A stretch of 64,000 nt of DNA from Aphrophora alni. Lineage: Eukaryota; Arthropoda; Insecta; Hemiptera; Aphrophoridae. The stretch covers positions 105,751,762 to 105,815,761 of the forward strand of contig OY740769.1 of the NCBI GenBank assembly GCA_963513935.1, given 5' to 3'. Position numbers and translations under genes: made by a program. The notes under the pieces are model-generated. The model had not been told where the DNA came from. It saw only the letters and a list, made by a program, of their open reading frames with translations, and made no database searches. This document shows positions 25,346-36,210 of the stretch, one piece after another (the first letter of the stretch is position 1; every line of letters begins with the position of its first letter).

Positions 25346-25830
25346 AATAAAACTCGAACATGAGATCTCACAAAAATTATATTTACTTAATCAAACACGT
25401 TTCAACGACAAAGTCGCCATCCTCAGTGATACATGAGCCACAATAACTAAACTATAACTAACTTTACACTGCGATAAACCCCGTATTTTTACAAAATTAA
25501 AGTGGCGTGACCTAAACCTACTTTCTAATATTAAGGCGTTAACAAGTGTGCCTCGCATCATTCTAAATAACTTAAGAGTTACCATATAACTAAAACAATA
25601 TCTAACAATACATTTAATATTTTACGTCAACATAGAACTTTGTACAAGCCCTAATTCATTGTTTATAGTTATATTACGCCTTTTTAGTTTTGTATAAATA
25701 CGTGCAGTGCTAAGTTACTAGTAGTTTAGTTATTGTAGCTCATGTATCACTGAGGATGGCGACTTTGTCGTTGAAACGTGTTTGATTAAGTGAGCATATT
25801 TTTTGTGAGATCTTGTGTTCGCGTTTTATT
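25346..25830. mobile_element. Foldback (MITE-like) element with about 127-bp terminal inverted repeats
   Basis: The left arm 25346-25472 and the reverse complement of the right arm 25704-25830 are about 90% identical by eye. The shared sequence includes AATAAAAC, GATCTCACAAAAA, TTAATCAAACACGTTTCAAC, AAAGTCGCCATCCTCAGTGA and CAATAACTAAACTA. The arms enclose a non-coding interior of 231 bp. No clean target-site duplication sits at the arm ends. AGAGAGAAGTTG occurs just outside on the left (25329-25340) and again about 45 bases beyond the right end. Each arm carries CTGAGGA, then a potential stem (GCGAC/GTCGT), then GAAA, reading inward from the element on opposite strands. The minus frame 25391-25585 is a by-product of the left arm. 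Confidence 0.85.
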
Positions 25831-26114
25831 CTATCTAATATTATCTCACAAATCAAGCTCAATATTTATTTATAGAGAGAAGTTGCGTTTTTTACATAGA
25901 TATACAAAAGATGTTCAAAAATACTTTGTACTTTTAAATTGTATTACAAATATTTGTTTATTTTAAAAATTTTGTCTCGTTTATTTAGCTCATCCTGATT
26001 CATGTATGAAAAGCGACTGATATTAGCGTTAAAACCCGTTTATTAAAATCATGATGTTTATATAATTCGTTATGCAGCATGAATAACAGTATCAATTTCT
26101 ACCTAGCGACTAAT

Positions 26115-26345
26115 AAATGTTAATATTACGGGAATATATTGCAAACCATCTGATCTGGGTACAGCCCACCTTCCGTACCCAAATAGGCGTGAACACAGAT
26201 AAATCATGCTTAGGAATATTTAATGTTTCCCGCTCAGAACATATATTTGTATATGGAATTGTAATACAAGGGTTAAGGTCAACTCATTATTTTACTCAAA
26301 TGTTTTAATGGTTATACCAATATGAAAACCAACCAACTCAATATT
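26115..26345 (+). repeat. Landmark B, copy 2 of 4
   Basis: ACACAGATAAATCATGCTTA, GGAATATTTAATGTTTCC, CAGAACATATATTTGTAT and GGAATTGTAATACAAGGGTT align with copy 1. Landmark A is 1.1 kb upstream here, against 2.4 kb in copy 1 and about 4 kb in copies 3 and 4. The 63-codon plus frame at 26117-26308 spans the repeat and is not shared. Confidence 0.8.
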
Positions 26346-27585
26346 TGTGAAACTTTTTTTTTTTAAAACACTCCATTGTGTTTTAAAACACTCTATTGAA
26401 AAACATTGCCAGTACATATATGGTGTCTATAAATGACAAAAATTACATAGTTTCCTTTCAAACATGTCCATTTATAACTCGAGAAATTGGAAGTAAGATT
26501 AATAAAGGTTTAACTAACTAAATTTCTTACACAAAAAATATTATATAAAAATATACTGTGTATAAAGGAGAGAAAATCGATATTAATTAACATTTTTATT
26601 TTTATTTATTTTTTCTTTAACAACTGTCAATATCTATACAAAGTTTTGTGAATATTGATCAGAATGATAGAATGATTCTCCACTGAAGGAGATTTACACA
26701 CTTGGGATTATACACACGTATAAAAACGTCAATTTGGTTTATACACAATTTTAACAAATTGAAGCACAAGTTAATCAGTTTTGCAGAGACCATATTTGAT
26801 TCAAAGGTTGATGTTTCACCAGAACTAAAGACTGAAGTCGCTATATTTATTTATAATATATAAACTACCTAAAAATTAATTTAACACATTTTGTGTCAAT
26901 GAAAAAAGTATGCAGATAAATATTTTAGGACGATATATATGGTTTAAATTCTTAAATAAAATATAAAATTATTAAATAAATAAGAAATATTAATAATATA
27001 ATAATAAGTATATATATAATATAAGAAAATTAATAATATAATTTTCTGTGATGTAACACATTATGTCGACGACAACAACAATAGATTTAAGTATTTTATT
27101 GACATTTTCTCTTTTGGCTCCAAGAAAATAACTTAAAAATTGTTAGATTGGCTGTAAGTAATCTATTGATCTGTAAATATGGACTATTTTAGAAGAAGCA
27201 GATCTTGTATTATAAATGTGTATCTAAATAAATTTTGGATGTTTCGAATTTCACCTTTGATTAGGCAAACGCTTGATCTAGAAAAACAATAGATCCAATA
27301 TTGAAAACTGATATAAAGGTAAAGTAGTATTAGAACCTATTAATTACTTGCAAGTAATATATTTTTACAATCGTGCGACTGTTTATGTATGTATATTTCC
27401 AAACTTTGTGCACTATTTTAATATTATGACGACCTTCAAATTAATTTAAAGAAAACATTATAAATATTATAAACTCAATTTATATAAAGATTGAAACAAC
27501 TGTAACACTTTCCGACGTTATTTTTGTGATAAAAACATTTTGTGCCAATAAATGAAGTATCGCCTTTAATCAAAATATCTCGTAA
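26346..27585. other. AT-rich spacer of copy 2, no gene seen
   Basis: Only a short stretch near 26400-26480 (GCCAGTACATATATGGTG and AACTCGAGAAATTGGAAGTA) loosely resembles the position after B in copies 1 and 3. Confidence 0.45.
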
Positions 27586-27800
27586 AATTATTATAAAATA
27601 TTGCTATAAAATAAAGTGCTGGTGATAAAATGATGGCTAAAGAGGTACTACAGTTTAAAGGCTAATGAAAAGTTTTATCATTGGTATTTCTGACAGCTCA
27701 GTTATTATTTTAATTGTAGATTATGATTTAAATATTACGACACTTTCCTCAGCAATTGATTGGAGTAGCTGTTAAATCTGGTTGATGTCTGATCATAATT
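27586..27800 (+). repeat. Landmark C, copy 2 of 3
   Basis: AATAAAGTGCTGGTGATAAA, ATGATGGCTAAAGAGGTACT and GGCTAATGAAAAG match 21600-21660. Further right, GGAGTAGCTGTTAAATCTGG matches the copy 3 segment GGAGCAGCATTTAAATCTGG at 34861. Confidence 0.75.
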
Positions 27801-30285
27801 TGCATAACTAATTATATTATATATATTACTTAAATTATTTTACCTCATTCAAACAATGACTAAAAATTAACATGGTGTATATTGAACTCTAGTCCTAATT
27901 TAAAAAATTATATTACATTAAATTAAAACGACTTACTTTTACAATAGTCAATAGTGATTTTTCTCTTCACTGCAGCCGTTCAGTTGTTCGGCCATTATCA
28001 GTTATCGTAGATTATAAATTATAATGCACATATACACGTGGTGACAAAACCACTAAAAACTTGGTTTTACTATCGACTATTGTGACGATAAGTTATTTTA
28101 ATTTTATTATTATTAATAGTCTTATTGTACATAAAAAACAGTTATCGAAAGAGCAATACAACATCTTAGACAGTTATGTGAAAAACTGACATTACTCTAA
28201 AAACTTCAAATTCTCTAGCCCTACAAAAACTCAATTTGGAAATATTTCTATGTTTAATTTTTTTTTAATTCTACTACTGTATTTCTTTTTTGTTAAATTA
28301 TTTAACAATTGAAATAATATTTTGTTCGTTTACACAGAACACATTTTAAATTTTCTATTTAACTCGTACAATTTTCTATTTTCTATTTCTAAGTTCCTGT
28401 AATTTGTATTGAACAATCAAGTTAATTAAAATATAATATCCTAAACATCATATATTTTACAAATTTCATCTGACTTCGGCCATAAATAATTAGGTTAAAA
28501 ATTTTCACTAGATTTTAAGAATTTACTTGACTTAGTAATATCAAATTCAAAAACAGCTGTTCAAAAATATACTTGATTGATCAATGTAAAAAGTTTTATA
28601 AAAATTGGCCATTTTTAGCAGGAGAAATTTTTGTATTTAAATCAGTTTAACATACCCAACATTATCACAATGGATTTAGTAATTAATTAGCAGAAATTTT
28701 TGCTCCTATTCCTATTATAGAAAAAAATGTAAGTAATTTGTTTTTTTGACATAAAAACAAATTTTATGTACTCGCCTCTCAACTGATTCAATTAACGACT
28801 ATTTTTACTATTTCTTAATCACTGCGTTCGTTTGATGATCTTTGGACGATCAACTGCCCAAAATAAGTTCAATGATTCATATATAATCTACAGGTGAAAC
28901 TTCACAACAAATAAATGTTTCTTATGATAGCTATTCTAAATTTGATCTATTTATTTTACCAAATCTAGCTACGGCATTATTTATTACATATCTTTTACAA
29001 TTTCGAGGTAACGCATTAAACGTATTTGTTTTAGCAATACCTATATTATTTTTTTATTTTGTAAAACACATAATTGAATGCAGATTTTAAAGCTGAATAC
29101 AAATACTACTACCAACGTTGTAAAGCTTAAAAGTGCAAAATTATTCCTGAAAAACTAATTTAACTGTTGCAATTTTAACTTTCTTAAACTCGTTTTATAA
29201 TTAAATAAACACCCAAAAAATTATTATATTACATTCGGATTTAAAATTGTTGAGTAGTTGCCAATTTGAGTAAATGGTATTGCGGTTTATTATTTTTGAT
29301 AGCCTTCTTTTCTCTACCATTTGTTTTTATCATTTTTTTCCATTTTCTTACTAGAAATAAAAATTATCTTATTCCAAAGTCTTAGATTATAATTTGTTCC
29401 AGTTTCTTGCTTCTTTATTTATTTCACCGTTTCCCTGACTATTTTAAATCAGTCAAATTAGTAAATAATTTTATATTAAATTGCAGGTTTAGTTATCAGG
29501 GCTGCAGGATGTTTAGCATCCATCTGTTAAGGGTTTTAGTTTAGAGATTAAATGTGTGTGTGAAATGAGGGAAATAAAAAAACACTTTTTAATCTTAATA
29601 CTTTTCTGATTATTTAAAAAAATATAATAATTTTCTTTTTTCTTTAATTTTGCATGGGTTATGGAAGGTAATTCCAAAACAGGTATTACCTCTGGAGTGC
29701 CTAATTTTGAAGTACTTCTACATTTAACTGGATAGTGTTTCAGTCATGTATTTGTACTTATTGTTTTTTATGCTTCGTTAATTGATTAGTCATTTTAGAG
29801 TTTTATTCATTTTTTTATTGTCCTTTTGTATTAATTAAACTGTTTTAGCGGATGTAGTCTTGCAAAATAAATAAATAAAATAGAATAATAAACAAGAATT
29901 AGGCATCAAACAATAATTTTCACTTTAATAATATCTGATCCAACCTCACTCTCATTTCCCATTCTCTCTTAATTTGTTTTTCTTTTATCAGATCTGTTTT
30001 ATTTATTAACCTGAGTTAAGTTTACCTAATTTTTAAAGCCAATCAAACATACTGTTTTGTATAAAAAACTCTAGACTTTTTGCAACAAGTTAATTGTTAT
30101 CGTGAAACATTTAAAAGTATAAGACTAAAACATTTAAATTCATCAAATCCAATTAAAGATAGTGTGCCACTCAATAAAAGAAAATGTTTTAATGCAAGAT
30201 TGTAGGTGGTGGATTAGATTTGTAATGCATTTTACGTAATACGTATATTAGATTTGATTGATAAAATTGTAAAGTATATTAAACT
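27801..30285. other. AT-rich, no gene; possible retroelement 3' end near 29.88 kb
   Basis: GCAAAATAAATAAATAAAAT at 29862-29881 follows a less repetitive stretch and looks like a polyadenylation signal merging into an (AAAT)n tail of a plus-strand retroelement. I cannot identify coding sequence upstream of it. Confidence 0.4.
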
Positions 30286-30394
30286 ACACTTTGAGTAAAA
30301 CATATCTGATATTTATTTCTTGAATAATTCTACCCATTTCAAGTTACAAATTTACTAAATTATTTGTGACTATTTCAAGCTATAGGTAACTACT

Positions 30395-30740
30395 GTAACG
30401 GAGATTGACTTTCATTTATCAATATCAAGCACATTCTGTAAGGAAGAGGGAAGTTGTAACTCTATGTTTAAATTTATGTTGACAAAAATGAATTCATTTT
30501 TCCGATATTCCTGCAACCTGAGTTATGAAGGTGACTTTATATCGTCACATTTTGTTCGCAGTTTTTTTTCACTTGCTCATACTTTACTATAGAATAGACA
30601 CTAGTGTTGATCATGGTCAGGCAACATATATATTATCACCTTCTCACAGATTTCACAACACCATTTTATAAGATGTGTTCCTTTTTTTAACTCTCCCAAC
30701 CTCTTCGTATTCAACTTTTAATTTAAGGCCAAACTGTAGA
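30395..30740 (+). repeat. Landmark A, copy 3 of 4
   Basis: GGAGATTGACTTTCATTTAT, AAATTTATGTTGACAAAAAT, TTCCGATATTCCTGCAACCT, GAGTTATGAAGGTGACTTTA and AGAATAGACACTAGTGT match copies 2 and 4 closely. The plus frame 30675-30863 begins inside it and has no family feature. Confidence 0.85.
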
Positions 30741-31093
30741 TATTATTTTATAAAGATACCATTTGTTATAACACATAAACATTTACTATATAAAAAGATA
30801 TGCTGTGCTACTATTCACTGTTTCTATAGTACAAAGGCACAAATATACCTACTGAAATACTAAGCTAACTTAAACAGTCAGATGTTTGTATTTGGGTTGA
30901 TCTACCACCCATAGAATAATTATTGGCTTGTACTTTATTGATGAAACTAGTAATGTTATATTTATTTTCATTTATCTTTTCTTGTTGTTGACAAACACTA
31001 ATATTTATATAGCAAGGATCATATAAGAAAATTTACAACTAAACTAAAACTGGTATAATTACATACAAGAAATGAACATTTAATTTAAAATAG

Positions 31094-31097
<4 letters not shown>

Positions 31098-31131
<34 letters not shown>
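31098..31131. repeat. (TA)n microsatellite
   Basis: About 17 TA units, directly beside the 3' side of the Penelope fragment. Confidence 0.95.
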
Positions 31132-31135
<4 letters not shown>

Positions 31136-31189
31136 TTTTACAATTATTACTTAATGATGGAATATTTGTATTAATATTATTGTTTGTTC

Positions 31190-32123
31190 GGACATTTGCC
31201 ATTATTTGTGTATAAGAAATAATACATGACGTTTCGAGAGTATAAATCAACTCCCGATATCAAGAGCCTAACTTACAAACTAAAACATGCTGACAGAACA
31301 CACGCTTAGATGTGAAACACACGCCTATATTCAGAAACATAATGGAAAAACACCCAAGACAAACCCTGAACGGTCAAAAACTGAAAAGAAACTCACACGT
31401 GTTTCTACAGTCAAAAGAGATCATGAACGGAGTACACAGCAGCTGAAAAATACCAACCAAAATAGGTCTGTTCACAACCATAGTCACAGAACAACTAACG
31501 GTCGTGAAACAATCTACCAACTGGGAGGGTGAGGAGTTAAGAAACCGGTAGTTAACGCCTACAGCGTCCTCTCTTTTAATTCCCTAGCCTTTGAGAGCGT
31601 TATAATTCCTTCGCTTTCAACAGTTAAAACTTCAGCCTTCTTTTTTTTTTAAGATAGTTTATTTTCAATTTTAAGCTCATTTTTAATAAGAGGTAACCAT
31701 AAGGGCCTTATTTCTATACTAGTTTGGCTGATTGGGTTGTCCGTTATTTTTATGTATGAGGCTTCAATTATTTTTCGTTTATATAAATTATTTTCAAGGT
31801 GTATTATTTTGCCTCTTCCCAATTAAACTTATGATTTTCGGACCTTATATGTTCGGCAATTTTTTATTTATCTTCTAGGCCTAGTCGCGTGTCATTTTTG
31901 TGTTCTTTTATTCTTATGTTTAGATATCTTTTTGTCTCGCCTATGTATTGCCTATTGCATTCACATTTAATTTTATACTGTAAATACAGTTTTTAGTATC
32001 CGGAGTGCCATTTAGAGGTTTTGTTTTGACGAGATGTTGCCTAATGGTGTTTGTTGTATTAAATGCGGTTTGGATTTTATATATTCTAGCAAAGCGGATA
32101 ATCTTTTCCGACAACCCCGGCAC
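31190..32123 (-). pseudogene. Penelope-like element, C-terminal GIY-YIG endonuclease region and 3' flank
   Basis: On the minus strand, 32123 to about 31970 reads PGLSEKIIRFARIYKIQTAF, then TIRQHLVKTKP and NCIYSIK. After a one-base slip near 31967 the frame continues CECNRQYIGETKRYLNIRIK, then EHKNDTRLGLEDK, a stop, and KIAEHIRSENHKFNWEEAK. Further slips give KRKIIEASYIK and the NPISQTS region down to about 31690. C-x-C-x3-YIGET-x-R-x-L-x-x-R-x-x-EH is the hallmark of the endonuclease domain at the C-terminus of Penelope-like reverse transcriptases (YIGET at 31947-31933). The reverse-transcriptase part is missing, so the copy is 5'-truncated at about 32124. The downstream flank ends near 31190 and includes a hammerhead-like motif at 31229-31264. 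The 60-codon minus frame at 31941-32123 is a genuine fragment. The plus frame at 31287-31532 is antisense noise. Confidence 0.85.
31229..31264 (-). ncRNA. Degenerate hammerhead-ribozyme-like motif of the Penelope element
   Basis: Minus-strand order: CTTGATATC, GGGAGT, an 8-base loop, ACTCTC, GAAACGTCATG. GGGAGT and ACTCTC can pair as stem II (one G-U) directly before the GAAA box. Hammerhead motifs are known from the terminal repeats of Penelope-like elements, and this one is placed correctly, 3' of the endonuclease region. The CUGANGA box is altered (CTTGATA), so cleavage activity is unlikely. Confidence 0.45.
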
Positions 32124-32129
32124 TTAGTA

Positions 32130-32410
32130 TAGAAAATATTTAATTAAAGTTTATTTCTAAAAAATCATGATTGCAAACTTAAAATTGAATCAACTGTCAA
32201 TTTCTCAATCACACTCATTGATTTATGTCTAATAACTACACTTACAATGGTATCATTAGTATAAAGTATCAAATCCGCATCATTTAAATTATAAATGTCA
32301 TTATATAAATTAAAAATTATAGAGGACCGAGAACTGATCCCTGTGGAACTCCATTTTTGACATTTTTACCACAGATAAATATGAAATTTTAGTCCCTTTA
32401 ACGTTTATAT
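32130..32410 (-). pseudogene. Reverse-transcriptase palm fragment of a non-LTR retrotransposon
   Basis: Minus-strand positions 32352-32320 read GVPQGSVLGPL exactly. A stop and a slip follow, then FLIYI and, after a second slip, DIYNLNDADLILYTNDT, ending at 32249. The catalytic YADD box has become YTND (32263-32252), so one of the two metal-binding aspartates is lost. Then come SVVIRHKSMSVIEKL and SLQS, the helix that follows the palm. The fragment is truncated at both ends and touches the Penelope fragment at about 32124. It is a different lineage from the relic at 20-21.5 kb, judging by the residues around the palm. Confidence 0.75.
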
Positions 32411-32489
32411 ATAACAAAAAACCATTATTTGTGTTCATATTACATTTTTAAAGAGAAATTCTCCCAAAATGATGAGATTCTGCCTCATT

Positions 32490-33700
32490 GTTCATATAAT
32501 TTTTATGATTTCCTCGATATAACCTTCTCGAACAGAAGGTTGAACTTGGAAAAAAGTAGCTATTTAATGGACTCCTAGTTTAAAGTCTTTATTTGGAGAA
32601 TGGAGAGGGGATGTGAAAAACATGATCATATACCAGAGTCTTGTTTTCTCTCTAGTAATTTAAAAGGCAGGCAAAAAAAAATGCATTTTCTGAACTCGAT
32701 GAACTGGAGGACATACTAAAAATAAACAAAATTCCAGTAGCTAAAAATGTGTGAATGCAAAGAGCATATTGAACACTTAAAAAGTAAAAAAATTAATAAA
32801 TGTTTATAGTATATTTTGTGAATTGTAGTATATTGTTTGATAATTTTATATATCTTGAATAGTCTAAATGAAACATATGATTATACACTAAGAAGCATAA
32901 TGATTTATGGCCCAACCGTTATATGTCTCAAACTTAAATAAAATCCATTGCAGAATCTTAACATGATATATTTTTCAAGTTAACTACTGGAAAACATAAA
33001 TTGTAAAAATAACAGCTAAAGTCCAATGCCTCACGAAATAAGGTAAACCTAAATATTGATTTTGGCCGTTGTTTTCTTAAATAGTCAGATTACCATTACG
33101 TATATTGCACGGCAGCCGTTCAAGGTAATAACAAACGCTTGTCGGTATTAATTTAGCTTTGCCAGATAAAATTTGTACTTTATTTTGTTTCGTAAACTGA
33201 CCAAAACAATTTAGTTATGGTTTTTGTTATTGTTGTTTAAAGGCAAACAAGACTTATCTGTCATCATTTGTCAAAAGAGAATAAAATAAAGACTCCTAGC
33301 CCTCCAATAGTGTCAGGGTTGGAAGAAAACTAGAGTTGGTAAAGTAAGACCTTATATGAAAGAAGAAATAGAAGGATCTAACCCAAGACTGTACGAGAAA
33401 GGTGTAGATTCAGCAAGGCTCTCTCGGGATTACCACACCCGTACTCATCAAAATATGCCTCTAGATCTCAAAAAATTTAACAATGAATATTTACATTCCA
33501 GCATTCTCGTTCGCTATTAATTTTACAGAACTACGTTTTACAATCACTGATTTAATCATGTGATTTATAATAATTGATGTTCATAGTTTATTGCATCATC
33601 GTTGTCTTTAACAATTGTTCTTTAACCATTGTTGTTTCTGTTTTTTTCCCCATCCCTTTTTCGTGTGTACTAAATTGAAATAACTTTAACTACAATTTAA
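32490..33700 (+). repeat. Landmark D, copy 3
   Basis: About 1.2 kb resemble 44320-45290: CCTTCTCGAACAGA, ACACTTAAAAAGTAAA, AATAAAATAAAGAC, ACTAGAGTTGGT, CAAGACT, AATGAATATTTAC, AATCACTGATTTAAT with CATGTGATTTA, and GTGTGTACTAAATTGAAA. Within it, 33285-33480 is also an inverted match to landmark E at 35930-36100. Confidence 0.8.
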
Positions 33701-34309
33701 AAATATTGGGGATTTACTGTAGACATAACCATAGTGTTTGTTTTTAAAATATTCATTATTCAGTAAAAGGAAATTATTTAGTTTGTAAAATCAAATAAAA
33801 AAATCAATCGTCTTAACCACAAATATTTCTTTTAAATATAAATCTAACTGTGCAAAGTTTAGAAGAACATCTTCATGTAATGTTTTTCCGGGCAATTTTC
33901 CGTTGTGTAATTGATTAAATAGATCAATATTCTTTATACATTTTCGTTTTCAGTATTTGCAGAAACTCAACCTATTAACTATCGATAAATATATAAATAT
34001 GTCAAATAACCCATCGTCAATAAATAATAGGGAATAAATTTCAATTAAGGATATTTATCGTTACAGGTACCAACAGATCTGAAGAAGAAAATACGAATTT
34101 GTAGTAGCAATCTTGATGTTCTCCATCTTAGTTTGGTTTTGCACTCATATTGCATCCACTATCATATTTCAATAACAATTGTGTTTAAGAATGAGTAAAA
34201 TAATAATCTCTTTGAGTAAAACTCAAAAGCATTTATAAAAATAATATAATAAAAACATATCCCAATACGTGATTTTTTTGTTATTATACCTTGTACAACA
34301 TCTGTGAAA

Positions 34310-34555
34310 AGCTTTCTGATTAATAAATGATATTACTGGAATACATTGCAGACACACTACTCTGAAAATATACGTACACCCCTGCTTCCGTCCACAGATA
34401 GGAATGGATATTAATATATCATGCTTAGGAATGTTTAGTGTTTTCAGTTCAGAACATAAATCTGATGAAAGGGTCAAGTTTTAAACTTTAGTAAATTACT
34501 TTTAATGAAAACTGTCACCGAAACATAAGGTACAACCATCTCAAAATGTATGTAA
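34310..34555 (+). repeat. Landmark B, copy 3 of 4
   Basis: ATTACTGGAATACATTGCAG, CCCTGCTTCCGT, ATCATGCTTAGGAATGTTTA, GTTCAGAACATA, GAAACATAAGGTA and AAAATGTATGTAA are closest to copy 4, as expected if blocks 3 and 4 are the youngest pair. The 84-codon minus frame at 34223-34477 reads NIPKHDILISIP across the core. It is not supported as coding (see copy 1). Confidence 0.85.
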
Positions 34556-34699
34556 ACTTTTTTTAAACAATTATTCTTTTCTTTTGGTTTTATATCTATA
34601 AGTTCAAGAGCAATAATAATTAGATTAATCCAGCTTACGTGTAAATGTGGTATTTAAATCCTGTATATTCTCACGGAATATTTACATTCATATCTCAAA

Positions 34700-34930
34700 A
34701 ATTAGAATAAGAAACTGGTGATAAAAACTATTAAACATTTAATAAAATATAATGGAATTTACCTAAACTCATTGTCTTCATTGTTGATATTTCAATCAGT
34801 AAATTTTTCCTTTATAATGTAAAATTAAAGATAACTTTTGACGTCACATCTCTGTAACTGGAGGAGCAGCATTTAAATCTGGTTTACACTCTACAATAAC
34901 ATCCAATCAATAAATCGACTTTTTATATAT
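34700..34930 (+). repeat. Landmark C, copy 3 of 3
   Basis: AACTGGTGATAAAA, ATTGTCTTCATTGTTGATAT and CAATAACATCCAATCAATA relate this stretch to C1 and C2. It is the most diverged copy, and block 4 lacks it. Confidence 0.6.
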
Positions 34931-35876
34931 GTGTAAATTATTTTCCTGTAAGGCACAATTATAATTTTATTAATCGACTTTAAATTTTGAAGTAGAGTGT
35001 CTAGAACTCCTCCCCTATTGCCACAATTCTATGAGAATTGTCACGTTGTCATGCGAATTAAATTCAGAGGCAAATATCAGTTGATAAAGAAAACACTTCA
35101 GTAATCTTAGTTTTCAAAATTCACAATCTCCAATATAAAATGGAAGTCCTTGAACTGCCTGATCTTCAGAATGAACGTGCCTAGCCATTAGTTCAAACGC
35201 AATTAGGATTTGTTTGCCAGACACAATAAAGAACATGAAGAATTTTAACAGGACTTGTATATAAATAAGTATGAAAGATGTTATTTAAACTGTCGATAGT
35301 TTTCCTCAAAGAAATTAAAAAGACGCTACAAAAATAATACAGAAAAGATGATTATTAATTTGTTTGTTTATTTTATTCCTATTCCATTTTTTTATTATAA
35401 ACATAATTAAAATTATTATTTCCTAAAACTTGTTATGATACTTTTCATAATACTTAAAAGGGTTGATTAACAAAATAAAATGTACTTGAATCCATAGCTT
35501 CATTAAAATAAAACTTTATTTAATTGTTCAAAAAAATCAAGAAAATGTTGGCTATTACTTTGTTTACTTTTTTCGGCATTGGACCTTCTAATTGAAGTAT
35601 GCTTTATTCAAACCATTTAAAAAACAAACTAATCAGAACATTCCACTTATATGGTTTAGTCGGAAAACAGCAAATATGGCTTAGTGATTTATTTTACAAT
35701 AACATTCCACTGTAACAATACACTGTAAAATGTAAACAATAAATTATTGAACATTTATAAATATTCTTCTACCATGTGTTCACAAAAGGTTTTTATTTTA
35801 TAATTGTTTTTTTAATTGGCAATTTTCTGATTTAAATTCCAGCTTCGACTCTGGGTAAAATTATGTTACTGTTTTA

Positions 35877-35880
<4 letters not shown>

Positions 35881-35907
<27 letters not shown>
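35881..35907. repeat. Poly-T tract of 27 bases
   Basis: The longest mononucleotide run in the window. It lies directly beside landmark E and may be the reverse-complemented A-tail of a retroposed sequence. Confidence 0.9.
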
Positions 35908-35924
35908 ACCATGTCATTATTTTG

Positions 35925-36210
35925 TATCCCAATCTGGGGCTCGCTAATAGTGGCAAACTCCAGAAATACTAGCTGGTTCTCCAAAAAACATTTTCCTGTA
36001 GTCTTGTGTTAGATCCTTTTCTTTCATCTTTAATACCTTGAGCAACCGTTGTTCTTTTCCGACTCTGACGGTATTTAAGAGTTAGGAGTCATTAATTAAG
36101 GCTTTTCGTAGAAATATTTAGCCCTTAAATAACAAGAAAAAATATATAAACATGTATTGTAGCCTTCCAGTATTGCAGTGAGTATTTACTGCAATATGTT
36201 ATAAATATAA
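35925..36210 (-). repeat. Landmark E, copy 3 (inverse relative of landmark D)
   Basis: Matches 47985-48245 in the same orientation (GGCTCGCT, AGAAATACT, GTCTTGTGTTAGATC, CTTTCATCTTTAATACC, TATATAAACATGTATTG with AGCCTTCCA). Its reverse complement matches part of landmark D. On the minus strand 36015-35998 reads DLTQDY inside an open stretch of about 30 codons (KMKEKDLTQDYRKMFFGEPA, then to a stop at about 35947). The E4 and D copies keep LTQD or a close variant. Confidence 0.8.

Noticed and set aside
31287..31532. 81-codon plus-strand frame of polar composition
   Set aside because: It lies antisense within the 3' flank of the Penelope-like element and has no family feature.
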